Shown: piece after piece, positions 1-10,216 of the stretch
Numbering within the stretch: the stretch's first letter is position 1
Layout: each line of letters begins with the position of its first letter
Notes under the pieces: generated by a model
Databases searched by the model: none
Seen by the model: the letters and a program-made list of their open reading frames with translations, nothing else
Told to the model about the DNA's origin: nothing
Translations under genes and position numbers: made by a program
NCBI GenBank assembly: GCA_903922735.1
Contig: CAIXUZ010000049.1
Span: 19,439-83,438 of the forward strand
DNA from: an uncultured Verrucomicrobia subdivision 3 bacterium
GTDB taxonomy: Bacteria; Verrucomicrobiota; Verrucomicrobiia; Limisphaerales; UBA11358
Length of the DNA stretch: 64,000 bases
Direction: 5' to 3'

Positions 1-531
1 GCTGTTGTCTTTGCGTCCGATATAGCGCGGGTCGTTCTCCAGATTTTGCGAGAGGTAAACATGACGGATTTCCTGGCCAAAACCGTTGCGGCGGAAAAAC
101 GCGACTGCGCTGTGGTTTTTCGCCGCCGTGTCCACCAGCATGATCCGGGCGTCGCGCTCAATGAAGAGCCCTTTCATTTGTTTCATCAGCCGCGTCGCCA
201 CACCGCTGCGCTTGAAGCGCCGATCCACTCCCAGCCAAAGCAGCCAGCCATAACGCCAGGCGCTGCGCGGTTTTTCCATCATACGCCCCAGTGCAAAGCC
301 TACTACCTGGCCTTCCGCTTCCGCGACGAGGCAGGTGTCCGCATCGCTGCTGAACAAAAGTGCCAGCTCGTGGTCGTTCCAGGAACGATAGAGCGAGGGC
401 CATTCTTCCGCGGTGAAGAGTTTCTGCCCCAGTTCAAACACCTCCGGCACATCGTTCAATTCCATCTCGCGGATTTCCACGGACGGCAAAGGCTTTGAGC
501 GCTGGCGGCGGATTGGCGAAGGAGTTTCCAT
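1..531 (-). CDS. GNAT family N-acetyltransferase (RimI-like), 3' end outside window
   Basis: This minus-strand gene is missing from the ORF track because it runs off the left edge without a stop. I translated 177 codons from the ATG at 531. The product has the GNAT fold signature: an N-terminal 'VEIREMELNDVPEVFELG' strand-helix, a central strand 'LVAEAEGQVVGFALGR', an acetyl-CoA loop of the form RRFKRSGVATRLM (matching the R/Q-x-x-G-x-G/A motif), and 'AAKNHSAVAFFRRNGF' near the end, a typical GNAT segment. It would transfer acetyl from acetyl-CoA to an amine or a protein N-terminus; the substrate cannot be read from sequence. Its start lies one base after the alaS stop (TGA-A-ATG), so the two are probably translationally coupled. 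The overlapping track ORFs at 46-498 and 158-403 are shadows. Confidence 0.85.
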   Translation of the reverse strand, partial: METPSPIRRQRSKPLPSVEIREMELNDVPEVFELGQKLFTAEEWPSLYRSWNDHELALLFSSDADTCLVAEAEGQVVGFALGRMMEKPRSAWRYGWLLWLGVDRRFKRSGVATRLMKQMKGLFIERDARIMLVDTAAKNHSAVAFFRRNGFGQEIRHVYLSQNLENDPRYIGRKDNS

Positions 532-532
532 T

Positions 533-3502
533 TCAACCGATCAGGCTCTTCGCCTTGGCCAGCGCTTCATCCAATTTGCCCGCGTCCTTGCCACCGCCGC
601 GCGCGTTGTCCGGCTTGCCGCCGCCTTTGCCGCCGACGATTGGCGCAATCTGCTGGATGATTTTCCCTGCCTGAACTTTCGCGGTGAATTCCGGCGAGAC
701 GTTTGCAATGAGCGTCACGCTGCCGTTCGCTGCGCCACCGACGACGATGACGCCTTTGAATCGGCCTTTCACCGCGTCCACGATGGCTTGTAAATATTCG
801 CCGTCGGCGTCGGGGAACGCTTGCGTGATGAGCGGGATGCCGTTTACTTCCGTCGTGCGCGTGAGCAACCAACTCGCGGTCTGCGCAGCGTTGCGCTGGA
901 TTGCCGACTTGAGCAACTTTTCCAATTCTTTTTGGTGCGCGAGCAAGGCTTCAACTTTCTTTTCCAGTTCCCCAACGGGCGAATTGATTTTGCCGGCGAT
1001 GCTGCGGATGAGTTGCAACTGCTCGTTCGCCAAGCCGTAAGCGGTCAATCCCGCGACCGCTTCGATGCGCCGAACACCGGCAGCCACAGCGGCTTCACTG
1101 ACGATGCGGAACAAACCAATCTCGCCGGTCGCCCGCGTATGCGTACCGCCGCATAGTTCCATCGAATAGCCATCCAGTTTGCCGGCGCCGCCACCGATTT
1201 GGACGACGCGGACGGTGTCGCCGTATTTGTCGCCGAAGAATTGCATCACGTCCTTGCGCGATTTCACGTCGGCGTGCGCGACTTCCGCCCACGAGACGCC
1301 CGCGTTTTCGAGGATGCGTTCGTTGACGAGCTTTTCAATATCAGCGACCTGCCGGGGTGTGAGCGGCGCACTGTTGAAGTCGAAGGTCAATTTGTCCGGC
1401 CCGACGAAGGAACCTTTCTGCGAAGCCTCCTTGCTAGCGACTTCGTGCAAGGCCCAGTGCAGCAAATGTGTGACGGTGTGGTGGCGTTGGATCGCGTTGC
1501 GCCGAGACAAATCAACTGAAAGTGAAACGGTGCTGCCGACGACCGGCGCAGTTTCAAGTTTCAAGTTTTCAGTTTCAAGGAAATGCAAGAACGTGTTGCC
1601 GCTCTTCTGCGTGTTGGAAATCCGCCACAATTTTCCGCTGCCGGTCAACTCGCCGGTGTCGCCGACCTGTCCGCCCATCTCGGCGTAGCACGCGCTGGTG
1701 TCGAGGATGACGGCGGTTTTGTCCTTCAAAGAGACGACTTCGAGAACTTTGGCCGGCACGGCCAGTGCCTCGTAGCCGACGAACTTCGTGGGCGTGGTGG
1801 TCTCGATTTGCGAGAGGGAAATGACTTCCTTCTTCTGCGCGGCGCGGGCGCGGGCGCGCTGCTCTTCCATCAACCAATCAAATTCGGCCTTATCCACACT
1901 GAACCCATGCTCACGCGCCATCAACTCTGTCAAATCGAGCGGAAACCCATACGTGTCGTAAAGAGTGAAAGCAAAACTGCCAAGAAATTCCACCGGCTTT
2001 TTTGGTGGTGAAGGAATGCCATTAACCAAGACTGGATTTTCTTTTCCCTGTTTCACAGCCGACATCATTCCATCGAACCGCTCAATTCCGTTGTCCAACG
2101 TCTTGTTAAACGCCTCTTCCTCGCGCTGGATGGTTTCCTGCACCTGCTTCTTGCGGGCACGGATTTCGGGGAAGACGTCGCCCATCGTGTCGGCGAGGAC
2201 GTCCACGAGTTTGTAGAAGAACGGTTCCTTGAATCCGAGGGTGCGTCCGTAGCGCACGGCGCGGCGCAGGATGCGGCGCAATACGTAGTTCCGGTCCGTG
2301 TTCCCGGGCTGGATGCCGTCGGCAATGGCAAAACTGAGGGTGCGGATATGGTCGGCGATGACGCGAAAAGCGATGTCCTCGGCAATTTGGGCGGCATTAT
2401 CGGCGCGACCGGCAGGGTTATCGGTTGAGCCGATAGGCTTATCGGTCGAACCGGCACGGTTATCGGCGGAACCGATAGCCCTATCGGCTGAACCGACAGA
2501 CGTGCCGGAACCGGCGACAGGCTTATCGGCGGAACCGGCAGGCTTACCGGTTGAACCGGTCGCCTTATCGGTCGAGCCGATAGGGTTGTCGGCTGTTCCG
2601 ATAATGCGATTGGCGTCGCCGGGCAGCGTGCTTTTATAGGTTTTCCCGCTCATTTTCTCCAAAGCGTCAAAAATGGGGCGGAAAATGTCGGTTTCGTAGT
2701 TGGAAATCTTGGCGTGGGCAAAATCCGTCAGGTTTTTAGTGCCTTGGATGATGCTGGTGACGCGCTCGAAACCCATGCCGGTGTCCACCGCTTTTGCCGG
2801 CAGCGGCGAAAAGGTGCCATCCGGATTGGCGTTGAACTGCATGAAGACGAGGTTCCAGATTTCAATGCAGCGGGCGTCGCCTTTGTTCACCAGACTGCCT
2901 TTGGTATCGCCGGCGGGCGTCAAATCCACATGGAGTTCGGAGCAGGGGCCGCACGGGCCGGTTTCGCCCATCATCCAGAAATTATCTTTCTTGTTGCCGT
3001 TGACGATGTGGACGGCGGGGTCGAGGCCGACGGAACGGAATTTCTCGGCCCAGAAGTTCCACGCTTCCTGATCGAATTCGCTGGGGTCGTTTTTGGATTT
3101 GTCCGGATTGTAAACGGTGGCGTAAAGGCGTTGCGGCGGGAACTTCCAGATGTTCACGACCAACTCCCACGCCCATTCGATGGCTTCCTGCTTGAAATAG
3201 TCGCCGAAGGACCAGTTGCCGAGCATCTCAAAGAACGTGTGGTGATAGGTGTCGAGGCCGACGTCGTCAAGGTCGTTGTGCTTGCCGCCGGCGCGAATGC
3301 ATTTCTGGGTGTCGGCGGCGCGACCGGGTGTGTAAGGACATTGGCTCTGGCCGAGGAAGATGGGCACGAACTGGTTCATGCCGGCGTTGGTGAACAGCAG
3401 GTTCGGGCTGTCCGGCATCAGGCTGGACGAGGGAACGATGGTGTGCTGCTTCGATTTGAAAAAATCGAGGAACGATTGGCGGATTTGCGTGCTGGTCATC
3501 AT
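533..3502 (-). CDS. alaS: Alanyl-tRNA synthetase with an internal 70-residue heptad insertion
   Basis: This enzyme charges tRNA-Ala with alanine and edits mischarged Ser/Gly. The N-terminal class II core starts at 'TSTQIRQSFLDFF' and contains 'GPCGPCSELH' and 'GMGFERV' (motif 3). The tRNA-recognition helices carry 'FRVIADHIRTLSFAIADG'. The editing domain has the zinc motif HTVTHLLH plus 'CGGTHTRATGEIG', and the C-terminal DHHA1 domain ends with 'GGKGGGKPDNARGGG'. The track ORF starts at 3607, but homology begins at the ATG-ATG pair at 3502/3499; I chose 3502, and no good Shine-Dalgarno separates the two. The product is about 989 residues, longer than the usual ~870-880, mostly because of ten GSTDKPI-like heptads between motif 3 and the recognition helices. 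Catalytic and editing motifs are intact, so the insertion is presumably tolerated. Confidence 0.97.
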   Translation of the reverse strand: MMTSTQIRQSFLDFFKSKQHTIVPSSSLMPDSPNLLFTNAGMNQFVPIFLGQSQCPYTPGRAADTQKCIRAGGKHNDLDDVGLDTYHHTFFEMLGNWSFGDYFKQEAIEWAWELVVNIWKFPPQRLYATVYNPDKSKNDPSEFDQEAWNFWAEKFRSVGLDPAVHIVNGNKKDNFWMMGETGPCGPCSELHVDLTPAGDTKGSLVNKGDARCIEIWNLVFMQFNANPDGTFSPLPAKAVDTGMGFERVTSIIQGTKNLTDFAHAKISNYETDIFRPIFDALEKMSGKTYKSTLPGDANRIIGTADNPIGSTDKATGSTGKPAGSADKPVAGSGTSVGSADRAIGSADNRAGSTDKPIGSTDNPAGRADNAAQIAEDIAFRVIADHIRTLSFAIADGIQPGNTDRNYVLRRILRRAVRYGRTLGFKEPFFYKLVDVLADTMGDVFPEIRARKKQVQETIQREEEAFNKTLDNGIERFDGMMSAVKQGKENPVLVNGIPSPPKKPVEFLGSFAFTLYDTYGFPLDLTELMAREHGFSVDKAEFDWLMEEQRARARAAQKKEVISLSQIETTTPTKFVGYEALAVPAKVLEVVSLKDKTAVILDTSACYAEMGGQVGDTGELTGSGKLWRISNTQKSGNTFLHFLETENLKLETAPVVGSTVSLSVDLSRRNAIQRHHTVTHLLHWALHEVASKEASQKGSFVGPDKLTFDFNSAPLTPRQVADIEKLVNERILENAGVSWAEVAHADVKSRKDVMQFFGDKYGDTVRVVQIGGGAGKLDGYSMELCGGTHTRATGEIGLFRIVSEAAVAAGVRRIEAVAGLTAYGLANEQLQLIRSIAGKINSPVGELEKKVEALLAHQKELEKLLKSAIQRNAAQTASWLLTRTTEVNGIPLITQAFPDADGEYLQAIVDAVKGRFKGVIVVGGAANGSVTLIANVSPEFTAKVQAGKIIQQIAPIVGGKGGGKPDNARGGGKDAGKLDEALAKAKSLIG
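2396..2605. repeat. Ten-unit 21-bp tandem array inside alaS
   Basis: These are ten degenerate 21-bp units in exact register (210 bp), read by alaS as heptads such as PIGSTDK, PAGSADK and AIGSADN. On the plus strand most units carry a dyad: TATCGG-N5-CCGATA in several. In others both arms change together, for example ACCGGTT-G-AACCGGT and GCCGG-AA-CCGGC. The array lies in the linker between the catalytic core and the tRNA-recognition domain. Nothing comparable is expected in other AlaRS proteins at this point. It shares its period, but not its sequence, with the arrays at 26887 and 57990. Confidence 0.9.
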
Positions 3503-3619
3503 GCGAAATTGAGCGTTGAGCCTAGCGCAAGGAGAGCAGACAGGCGAGTGGAAGTTTTGCATTGAGCCGGTTGCAAAACGGCGGCGATGGACGCATAATC
3601 TGACCACCTTGATATTTTC

Positions 3620-6600
3620 ATGAGCCAGAAACCCAGCATGGTGGCGCTACGGGCAGGTTTGATCTACGGCCTGATCGCAGGCTTGTGGATTTTATTTTCC
3701 GACAAACTACTGGCGAAATTCGTCCAGGACCGGGATCAATATACCCGGCTGGAAATTTACAAGGGCTGGTTCTTCGTGGGTTTCACAGGCGTGATCCTTT
3801 TCATCATCATGCGGCAATTGCTGGAGCGGGAATCCCAAAAAGTCAAGGCCCTGAAGAAAGCGGATTCATTGAATCAGCTACAAAATCTGGCGTTGCAGAT
3901 GATCGCCAGCGGCAAACCGCTGCCCGACACACTGGAGGAGTTGCTGCGCGGTGTTGAGGCGCAATCGCCGGGAATGCTGGCTTCGATTCTGCTGCTGGAT
4001 GGAACGCATTTGCACCACGGGGCGGCGCCGTCACTGCCGAAGAAATTTTCGATGGCGATTGACGGCGCAACCATCGGGCCGAGGGTCGGCAGTTGCGGGA
4101 CGGCGGCGTATCGCGGTTCGCCGGTGTTCGTCAGCGACATTGCGAACGATCCACTGTGGGCGGATTACAAACATCTGGCACTGCCACATGGATTGCGCTC
4201 CTGCTGGTCCACGCCCATTTTGGATGAGCAGAAGAAGGTGCTTGGCACGTTTGGCATTTACCACCGCAAGACGGGTTTGCCGAGCGACGACGACGTCGGC
4301 TTAATTGAATTGGTAACGCATACGGCAACCACAGCCATTGAAAAGCATCGCGCAGAAAAATCGCTGCGGGAAAGCGAAGAACGATTCCGGATGCTGGTGG
4401 AACATGCGTCCGATGCCATTTTTGTTCACGATATCAACGGCAAAGTGCTGGATGTCAATCGAAGCGCATGCGAAACCCTTGGCTATTCGCGGAAGGAATT
4501 GCTGCAAATGTCGGTGGCAGATATCGCGGCGGACGTCCAGTTAAGCGCGGCGCAAGAAATTTGGCGAAAACTGCAGGCAGGCGGTTCACAAATAGTGCGC
4601 GACCAGCACCGGCGTAAGAACGGAACTATTTTTCCAGTGGAGGTGAGCTTGACCACCTATGAGGTTTCAGGCCAGAAAGTCATAGCAGCAATGGCTCGCA
4701 ACTTGAGCGGACGCAAAGAATATGAAGACCAGCTGGCGCAGTCGGTTTCACTGCTTCGCGCCACCATTGAATCCAGCGCCAACGGATTGCTGGTGGTAGG
4801 TCTCGATGGCAAGGTGACCGTTTATAACAGCCGATTTCTTGAAATGTGGCGGCTCCCCGCCGAACTCGTTGCCCGCAACGATGACGCAGCCATGCTGGAA
4901 GCGGTGTTGGATCAACTCTCACAGCCAGACGAGTTTTTGCATCGCGTCCAAGAACTTTACCAGCAGCTGGAGCAGGAATCATTCGAGACGATTGGATTCA
5001 AAGACGGTCGGGTCTTTGAGCGGGTATCGAGGCCACAGCGTCTTGGCGACAGGATTATCGGGCGCGTCTGGAGCTTCCGCGATGTAACCGAACAGAAGAG
5101 AACGCACGAAGCCTTGGAACGTGAACGTGAGTTGCTGCGCCTGATGGAATCCAATACTTCCGACAGGATTTATTTCAAAGACTTGGAAAGCCGATTCATC
5201 CGAGTCAACAAAACGATGGCAAAGTTGTACGGTTGTGACAACCCGGCTGACCTCATCGGGAAAACCGATTTCGACGTTTTTGGCAAAGAACACGCAGGCG
5301 AAGCCTTTGTCGATGAACAGCGGATCATCAAAACCGGTGTGCCGATGATCGGCTATGAAGAAAAGGAGGTCTGGGCCAACGGCAAAGTAACCTGGGTCTC
5401 ATCCAGCAAAGCATGCCTGCGTGACAGCGAAGGACATATCACAGGAACATTTGGCATCTCCCGCGACATAACCAAACAAAAAGAAATCGAATTGACGTTG
5501 CGGGAAAACGAATTACGAATGCGCACGCTTTTCGATCTCTCGCCGGATGCCATATTTGTGGAAGATTTGGAGGGCCGAGTGCTCGACGTTAATGCCGCCG
5601 CCTGCCATCTGCACGAAATGACCAAGGAAGAATTGATCGGCAAATCTGTGTTTGATCTCACGCCCGCCGACACCCACCCGACCGTCAAAATTGATTTTGC
5701 CAAACTCGTCTCAGGCCTGACCAGCAACATCGAAGAGGAGAGTCTTACGGCTAAAGGCCGCCGAATCCCTGTGGATATCAACGCCCGGCGTATCACCTAC
5801 GATGGACAACCCGCGCTCCAGATCAATGTCCGGGACATTTCGGAGCGCCGCCGCGCCACCGAAACGCTGCACACCACCCAGGCGCTTTATTCCTCACTGG
5901 TCGAACAGATGCCAGTGTGTGTGTTCCGCAAGGATGCGGCGGGCCGGTTCGAATTTGTCAACTCACGGTTCAGTGAATTAAAACAGCTCAAGCGGGAGGA
6001 AATACTCGGACGCACGGCTGCAGAAATGGCGGAATACAAATTAAAGCAAAACCTCTCAGACGCGAATGATTACAATTTTTCAGTGGTCGGTGTTAACCAT
6101 CACAACACCATCATAAAAACTGGAAAGACAATTGAAGTAGATGAAGAGTACATCGCTCCGGATGGCGAGGTTCGGTTCTTCCACGTTTTCAAGACCCCGG
6201 TGTTTGATAGCAACCGAAAGATTGTCGGCACCCAGGGCATCATGTTTGATCTCACTGACCGCAAACGGATTGATGAAAAACTTAGGCTGGCCAACGAACG
6301 GACGAAGTTTTACATGAGCCGGTTGCCGCTGGCATTCATTGCGTGGGACCAGGATTTTTGTGTGACCGAATGGAACCCTGCCGCCGAAAGAATTTTTGGC
6401 TGGCCTGCCGCTGAAGCCATTGGACGTCACGCCTACGAGTTGATCGTCCCCGCCGACATTCAGCCGCTGGTCAGCAAACTCTGGCAAGATATCATCGCCG
6501 GTGGAAATCTTGCCAGCCATTCCATCAACGACAACATCACTAAAGATGGAAGCCGCCTGAACTGTGAATGGCGCAATATGGCTATCCGCGATGCCCATAG

Positions 6601-7825
6601 TCGTATTTGTGGCTGCCTCTCGATTGTCGAAGATATCACTGAGCGGGTTCGCAATGAAAAACAACGCGGTGAACTGGAGTCCCAGTTGCGCCAGTCGCAG
6701 AAAATGGAAGCGGTCGGCCAGTTATCCGGTGGCATCGCACATGATTTCAACAACATTCTGACGATTATCCAAGGCAACGCCGCACTGCTCCAAAACCTCG
6801 ACCTCCACCCGGAAGAAATCCGCGACGCCTCCAACCAGATTTCACATGCCGCCGAACGCGCCGCCAGCCTTACCCGCCAATTGCTGCTGTTTGCCCGCAA
6901 ACAGCAGATGCAGCTCATCAATCTGGACCTCAACGAAACCGTGGCACACATCACCAGAATGCTTCAGCGTATCCTCGGCGAAGATCTCGCGCTGCACACT
7001 GAATACGGCTCCGCTCTGCCTTTGATTCAGGCGGACACCGGAATGATTGAGCAAATCCTGTTGAACCTCGCTGTCAACGCCCGTGACGCCATGAGCAATG
7101 GCGGCAAACTCACAATCCGCACCTTCACCGAAAAACGAGCCGGTAAAACTGAAAGTTCGGAGGATTTATGGGTTTGCCTGCAATTCAGCGACAATGGTAG
7201 CGGCATCCCCCCGGAAATTTTACCCCGCATCTTTGAACCATTTTTTACCACCAAGGAAGTTGGCAAAGGCACCGGCCTCGGCCTGGCTACCGTTTATGGA
7301 ATCGTGCAGCAGCATCGCGGAAGCATCAATGTTCAAAGCGAACCGGGCAAAGGCACAACCTTCACCGTCGCCTTTCCCGCCATCCGCAACACTGAAGCCA
7401 GCCAAGCCACGCTCAAGCCTCAACCAACCCTGCCATGGGGAACGGAAACCATTTTACTGGTGGAAGATGAAATTTCACTGCGCGCCTTTGTAGCCGACCT
7501 GCTGAACCGCTGTGGCTACAGCGTGCTAGAAGCCGATTCGGGCCCGGCCGCATTAAAAATCTGGTCGGCCAACCGGGATAAAATTGATTTATTATTTACC
7601 GACGTCATCATGCCGGAAAACATGAACGGCATCGAACTAGGCCAGCGCTTGCTTGCAGAAAAACCCACCCTTAAAGTTATCTACACCAGTGGTTATACCG
7701 GCAACCTCGAAAGCCGTCGCGCCACCCTCGTTGAAGGCGCAAATTTTATCCGTAAACCTTTTAAACCCGACGCCCTCGCTAACATTATCCGCCATCGGCT
7801 CGATGGAAAAACTTCCGCGAAGTAA
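3620..7825 (+). CDS. Hybrid sensor histidine kinase: 2 TM, GAF, six PAS, HisKA, HATPase, receiver
   Basis: This is a 1401-residue membrane-anchored hybrid kinase. Two hydrophobic segments (about residues 11-28 and 49-66) precede a GAF domain (about 85-245). Six PAS domains follow, starting near residues 254, 377, 504, 633, 755 and 897; most are followed by a PAC-like 'RDITxxK' or 'DISERRR' segment. The phosphoacceptor His is in '[17 protein letters not shown]' (about 1035). The ATPase domain shows '[10 protein letters not shown]', '[10 protein letters not shown]' and '[13 protein letters not shown]'. A C-terminal receiver (about 1275-1395) has the acidic pair in 'LLVEDE' and the phospho-Asp in 'LLFTDVIMP'. 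It is divergently transcribed from alaS with no adjacent DNA-binding regulator, so its output partner and signal are unknown. Confidence 0.95.
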   Translation: MSQKPSMVALRAGLIYGLIAGLWILFSDKLLAKFVQDRDQYTRLEIYKGWFFVGFTGVILFIIMRQLLERESQKVKALKKADSLNQLQNLALQMIASGKPLPDTLEELLRGVEAQSPGMLASILLLDGTHLHHGAAPSLPKKFSMAIDGATIGPRVGSCGTAAYRGSPVFVSDIANDPLWADYKHLALPHGLRSCWSTPILDEQKKVLGTFGIYHRKTGLPSDDDVGLIELVTHTATTAIEKHRAEKSLRESEERFRMLVEHASDAIFVHDINGKVLDVNRSACETLGYSRKELLQMSVADIAADVQLSAAQEIWRKLQAGGSQIVRDQHRRKNGTIFPVEVSLTTYEVSGQKVIAAMARNLSGRKEYEDQLAQSVSLLRATIESSANGLLVVGLDGKVTVYNSRFLEMWRLPAELVARNDDAAMLEAVLDQLSQPDEFLHRVQELYQQLEQESFETIGFKDGRVFERVSRPQRLGDRIIGRVWSFRDVTEQKRTHEALERERELLRLMESNTSDRIYFKDLESRFIRVNKTMAKLYGCDNPADLIGKTDFDVFGKEHAGEAFVDEQRIIKTGVPMIGYEEKEVWANGKVTWVSSSKACLRDSEGHITGTFGISRDITKQKEIELTLRENELRMRTLFDLSPDAIFVEDLEGRVLDVNAAACHLHEMTKEELIGKSVFDLTPADTHPTVKIDFAKLVSGLTSNIEEESLTAKGRRIPVDINARRITYDGQPALQINVRDISERRRATETLHTTQALYSSLVEQMPVCVFRKDAAGRFEFVNSRFSELKQLKREEILGRTAAEMAEYKLKQNLSDANDYNFSVVGVNHHNTIIKTGKTIEVDEEYIAPDGEVRFFHVFKTPVFDSNRKIVGTQGIMFDLTDRKRIDEKLRLANERTKFYMSRLPLAFIAWDQDFCVTEWNPAAERIFGWPAAEAIGRHAYELIVPADIQPLVSKLWQDIIAGGNLASHSINDNITKDGSRLNCEWRNMAIRDAHSRICGCLSIVEDITERVRNEKQRGELESQLRQSQKMEAVGQLSGGIAHDFNNILTIIQGNAALLQNLDLHPEEIRDASNQISHAAERAASLTRQLLLFARKQQMQLINLDLNETVAHITRMLQRILGEDLALHTEYGSALPLIQADTGMIEQILLNLAVNARDAMSNGGKLTIRTFTEKRAGKTESSEDLWVCLQFSDNGSGIPPEILPRIFEPFFTTKEVGKGTGLGLATVYGIVQQHRGSINVQSEPGKGTTFTVAFPAIRNTEASQATLKPQPTLPWGTETILLVEDEISLRAFVADLLNRCGYSVLEADSGPAALKIWSANRDKIDLLFTDVIMPENMNGIELGQRLLAEKPTLKVIYTSGYTGNLESRRATLVEGANFIRKPFKPDALANIIRHRLDGKTSAK

Positions 7826-7981
7826 AAGTAAAAAATCGACGCAGCTTTAAATCTACTCCCGATCGAATACCGGGCGCAAGCGTTTGCGGAAAAATTCGGA
7901 AAATATTTATTGTGATTTCACTTGAGAATACGAGCGCCTGAGGCGAGTTTAAACCCAGTTAAAGTTGATCTTTTAAAAACC

Positions 7982-8166
7982 AGATTTCCCTGCCCTGTTT
8001 GTGATTGGCAACAGTCCTTGAACCGTAATTAAAACGATCACGGGATGAGCCGCAGACGGTGGCCAACATGTCGGCCTGCCCGAAAATTGAAAGCCGCCGG
8101 GCAAGTCCCACAAGTAGCAATACTTGTTCAAAGGATCGAGTTCCACACGGCAATGGCGGGGGATTA
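7982..8166 (+). ncRNA. ssrS: 6S RNA (ssrS), regulator of RNA polymerase holoenzyme
   Basis: This 185-nt stretch without a credible ORF aligns by eye with known 6S RNAs and folds like them. The ends form a closing stem: ATTTCCCTGCC pairs with GGCGGGGGATT over 11 positions with one mismatch and two G-U pairs. The segment CAGTCCTTGAACCG corresponds to E. coli CAGUCCCCUGAGCCG, and TCCTTGAAC pairs with GTTCAAAGGA near the 3' side, leaving the expected large central bubble. An internal hairpin (GCCAACATGTCGGC) resembles the terminal region. Context supports the call: rarA and the ygfA homologue follow directly, and ssrS is linked to ygfA in many bacteria. 6S RNA mimics an open promoter and sequesters housekeeping holoenzyme. 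No clear promoter was picked out. Confidence 0.85.
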
Positions 8167-8171
8167 ATTAA

Positions 8172-8203
8172 GATTGCCGGTTTGCTCGCGCACAACGGCA
8201 ATC
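8172..8203 (+). other. Perfect 8-bp stem hairpin downstream of 6S RNA
   Basis: GATTGCCG (8172-8179) and CGGCAATC (8196-8203) are perfect complements with a 16-nt loop. The hairpin lies between the 6S RNA and the following T-tailed terminator. It may be part of the termination or 3'-processing region. Confidence 0.6.
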
Positions 8204-8232
8204 AAAGCCCGCCACGCGTGCGGGCTTTTTTA
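8204..8232 (+). terminator. Rho-independent terminator after 6S RNA
   Basis: AAAGCCCGC and GCGGGCTTTT flank a short CACGCGT loop and are followed by a run of T residues. It ends the 6S transcript before rarA. Confidence 0.8.
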
Positions 8233-8306
8233 TTTTGCCGTTCTCAACCCGATGCTACCTTGTCTGAATGGCGCGCAACGACCTTTTTACCAACCCGGGA
8301 GAAAAC

Positions 8307-9641
8307 ATGCCGGAAGTAAATTCTACGCCCTCGGATGACAGTTTTCGCAGTCAACCGCTGGCCGCCCGGATGCGCCCGCGCAACCTCGATGAATACGCAG
8401 GCCAAACCCACATCCTGGCACCCGGGCAGCTGCTTCGGCGGGCAATTGAGGCAGACCGCATCCAGTCGCTGCTGTTTTATGGCCCGCCAGGCACTGGCAA
8501 AACCTCGCTCGCTCAAATTATCGCCCGCCAGACGAAAAGTAAATTTGAGCGCCTCAGCGGTGTGGAATCGAACGTCGCCGATATGCGCCGGGTCCTGTCC
8601 GCCGCCGCCAACCGACTGGAAAACACCGGTGCCTCCACGATTCTCTTTATTGACGAAATCCATCGGTTCAACAAAGCGCAACAAGACGTTTTGTTGCCCG
8701 ACGTGGAAAGCGGTGTCATCAGACTCATCGGCGCAACCACTCACAACCCGTTTTTCTTCGTCAATTCACCGCTCGTCTCACGCTCGCAGATTTTCGAACT
8801 GCGCCCGCTGACCGAGGAGGAATTGTTCACCCTGCTCCAGCGGGCGGTGCAAGATGAAGCGAGAGGACTCGGCTACCTGAAAATTTCTGCAGATGAAATC
8901 GCCCTACGCCACCTTGCGAAAATCGCCGATGGCGACGCCCGCAAGGTCTTGAACTCGATTGAAATAGCCGCCCTCACGACCGCACCGGATATACATGGCG
9001 TGGTCCGCATCACGCTGGCAGTCGCCGAGCAAAGCATCCAGAAGAAAGCCGTGGTCTATGACGGCGAAGGTGATGCGCACCACGACACGATTTCCGCCTT
9101 CATCAAATCCATGCGCGGCAGCGATCCCGACGCAGCGCTATACTGGCTCGCAAAAATGATCCACGCCGGAGAAGACCCGCGTTTCATCGCGCGGCGCATC
9201 GTGATTTGCGCGGCGGAAGATGTGGGCCTCGCCGATCCGATGGCTTTGGTTTTGGCAAATGCCTGTTTGTCTGCCTCGGAATTTGTCGGCTGGCCCGAAG
9301 CGCGGATTCCGCTGGCCGAGGCGACGATTTACATCGCGACCGCCAACAAGAGCAATTCCGCTTACAAGGCCATTGATGCCGCACTGGAAGACGTGCGTTC
9401 CGGCCGCACCATTCCCGTGCCGGAGCACTTGCGCAGCGCGGCTTACCCAGGCGCGGAGCGGCTCGACCACGGCCAGGGCTACCAATATGCCCACGATGGC
9501 AAGAATCATTTTGTGATCCAGGAATATCTGGGTGTGGATAAAACATTTTATGAACCGACGGAACAGGGCGTGGAAAAGAAAATCAAGGAGCGGTTGGAAA
9601 ACTGGCGGAGGCAATCTACGGAGAAAAAGAAAAGTCGATGA
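8307..9641 (+). CDS. rarA: Replication-associated recombination protein A (RarA/MgsA AAA+ ATPase)
   Basis: This clamp-loader-like AAA+ ATPase acts at stalled replication forks. Walker A is GPPGTGKTS, Walker B is ILFIDEIH, sensor 1 is in 'LIGATTHNP', and an arginine-containing 'SPLVSRSQIFEL' follows. The C-terminal part, 'FIKSMRGSDPDAALYWLAKM' onward, is the RarA tetramerisation and helical region. The track ORF begins at 8268, but GGGAG five bases before the ATG at 8307 is the best Shine-Dalgarno in the area, so I start there (444 residues, normal for the family). Its stop overlaps the start of the next gene (ATGA), which implies coupling. Confidence 0.95.
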   Translation: MPEVNSTPSDDSFRSQPLAARMRPRNLDEYAGQTHILAPGQLLRRAIEADRIQSLLFYGPPGTGKTSLAQIIARQTKSKFERLSGVESNVADMRRVLSAAANRLENTGASTILFIDEIHRFNKAQQDVLLPDVESGVIRLIGATTHNPFFFVNSPLVSRSQIFELRPLTEEELFTLLQRAVQDEARGLGYLKISADEIALRHLAKIADGDARKVLNSIEIAALTTAPDIHGVVRITLAVAEQSIQKKAVVYDGEGDAHHDTISAFIKSMRGSDPDAALYWLAKMIHAGEDPRFIARRIVICAAEDVGLADPMALVLANACLSASEFVGWPEARIPLAEATIYIATANKSNSAYKAIDAALEDVRSGRTIPVPEHLRSAAYPGAERLDHGQGYQYAHDGKNHFVIQEYLGVDKTFYEPTEQGVEKKIKERLENWRRQSTEKKKSR

Positions 9642-10216
9642 GCACGGATAAACAAAGATTTAAATCCGAACTGCGCCAGCATATCCGCGCTCGACTGGAA
9701 AAGATTTCCCCCGCGGTGAGGGCAGTGGAATCCATTGATTTGAACGATCGGCTGAAACCTCAGATAGCAAGCGCCCGCACGATCTTATTTTTCGCGCCGA
9801 TGCCGGATGAATTGGACATCTGGCCACTGCTGGAACTTTCGCTGGCGCTGGGTACCAATTGCGCCCTGCCCTTTTTTGACGCGGGGGAAAAAAACTACGG
9901 TGCGCGGCTCCTCAAATCGCTGGACAACGACATCGTCACCGGAAAGTTCGAGGTACGCGAACCGGCGGCAACTTGTGAGCAGATTGCACTAAATCAATTC
10001 GATCTGGTACTGGTGCCGGGCATGGCGTTTGACTTGAATGGAAACCGGCTTGGTCGAGGCCAAGGCTTCTATGACCGGATTCTGTCGGCAGCGAGCGGAA
10101 TTAAATGTGGCGTAACCTACGATTTTCAACTGCTGGAAACCATCCCGGCGGAACCTCACGATGCGAAGGTAAACTTTATTTTCACGCCATCACGCTGCGT
10201 GCGACGAAAAACTTAA
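9638..10216 (+). CDS. 5-formyltetrahydrofolate cyclo-ligase (YgfA family)
   Basis: This 192-residue protein converts 5-formyl-THF to 5,10-methenyl-THF with ATP. The family signature is 'VPGMAFDLNGNRLGRGQGFYDR', which I read from residue 124 or so, and the N-terminus 'KSELRQHIRARLEKIS' matches the usual R-x-x-L-R start. It overlaps the rarA stop by four bases (ATGA). The order 6S RNA, rarA, cyclo-ligase echoes the ssrS-ygfA linkage seen in other phyla. Its stop codon overlaps, tail to tail, the stop of the small lipoprotein gene on the other strand. Confidence 0.93.
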   Translation: MSTDKQRFKSELRQHIRARLEKISPAVRAVESIDLNDRLKPQIASARTILFFAPMPDELDIWPLLELSLALGTNCALPFFDAGEKNYGARLLKSLDNDIVTGKFEVREPAATCEQIALNQFDLVLVPGMAFDLNGNRLGRGQGFYDRILSAASGIKCGVTYDFQLLETIPAEPHDAKVNFIFTPSRCVRRKT

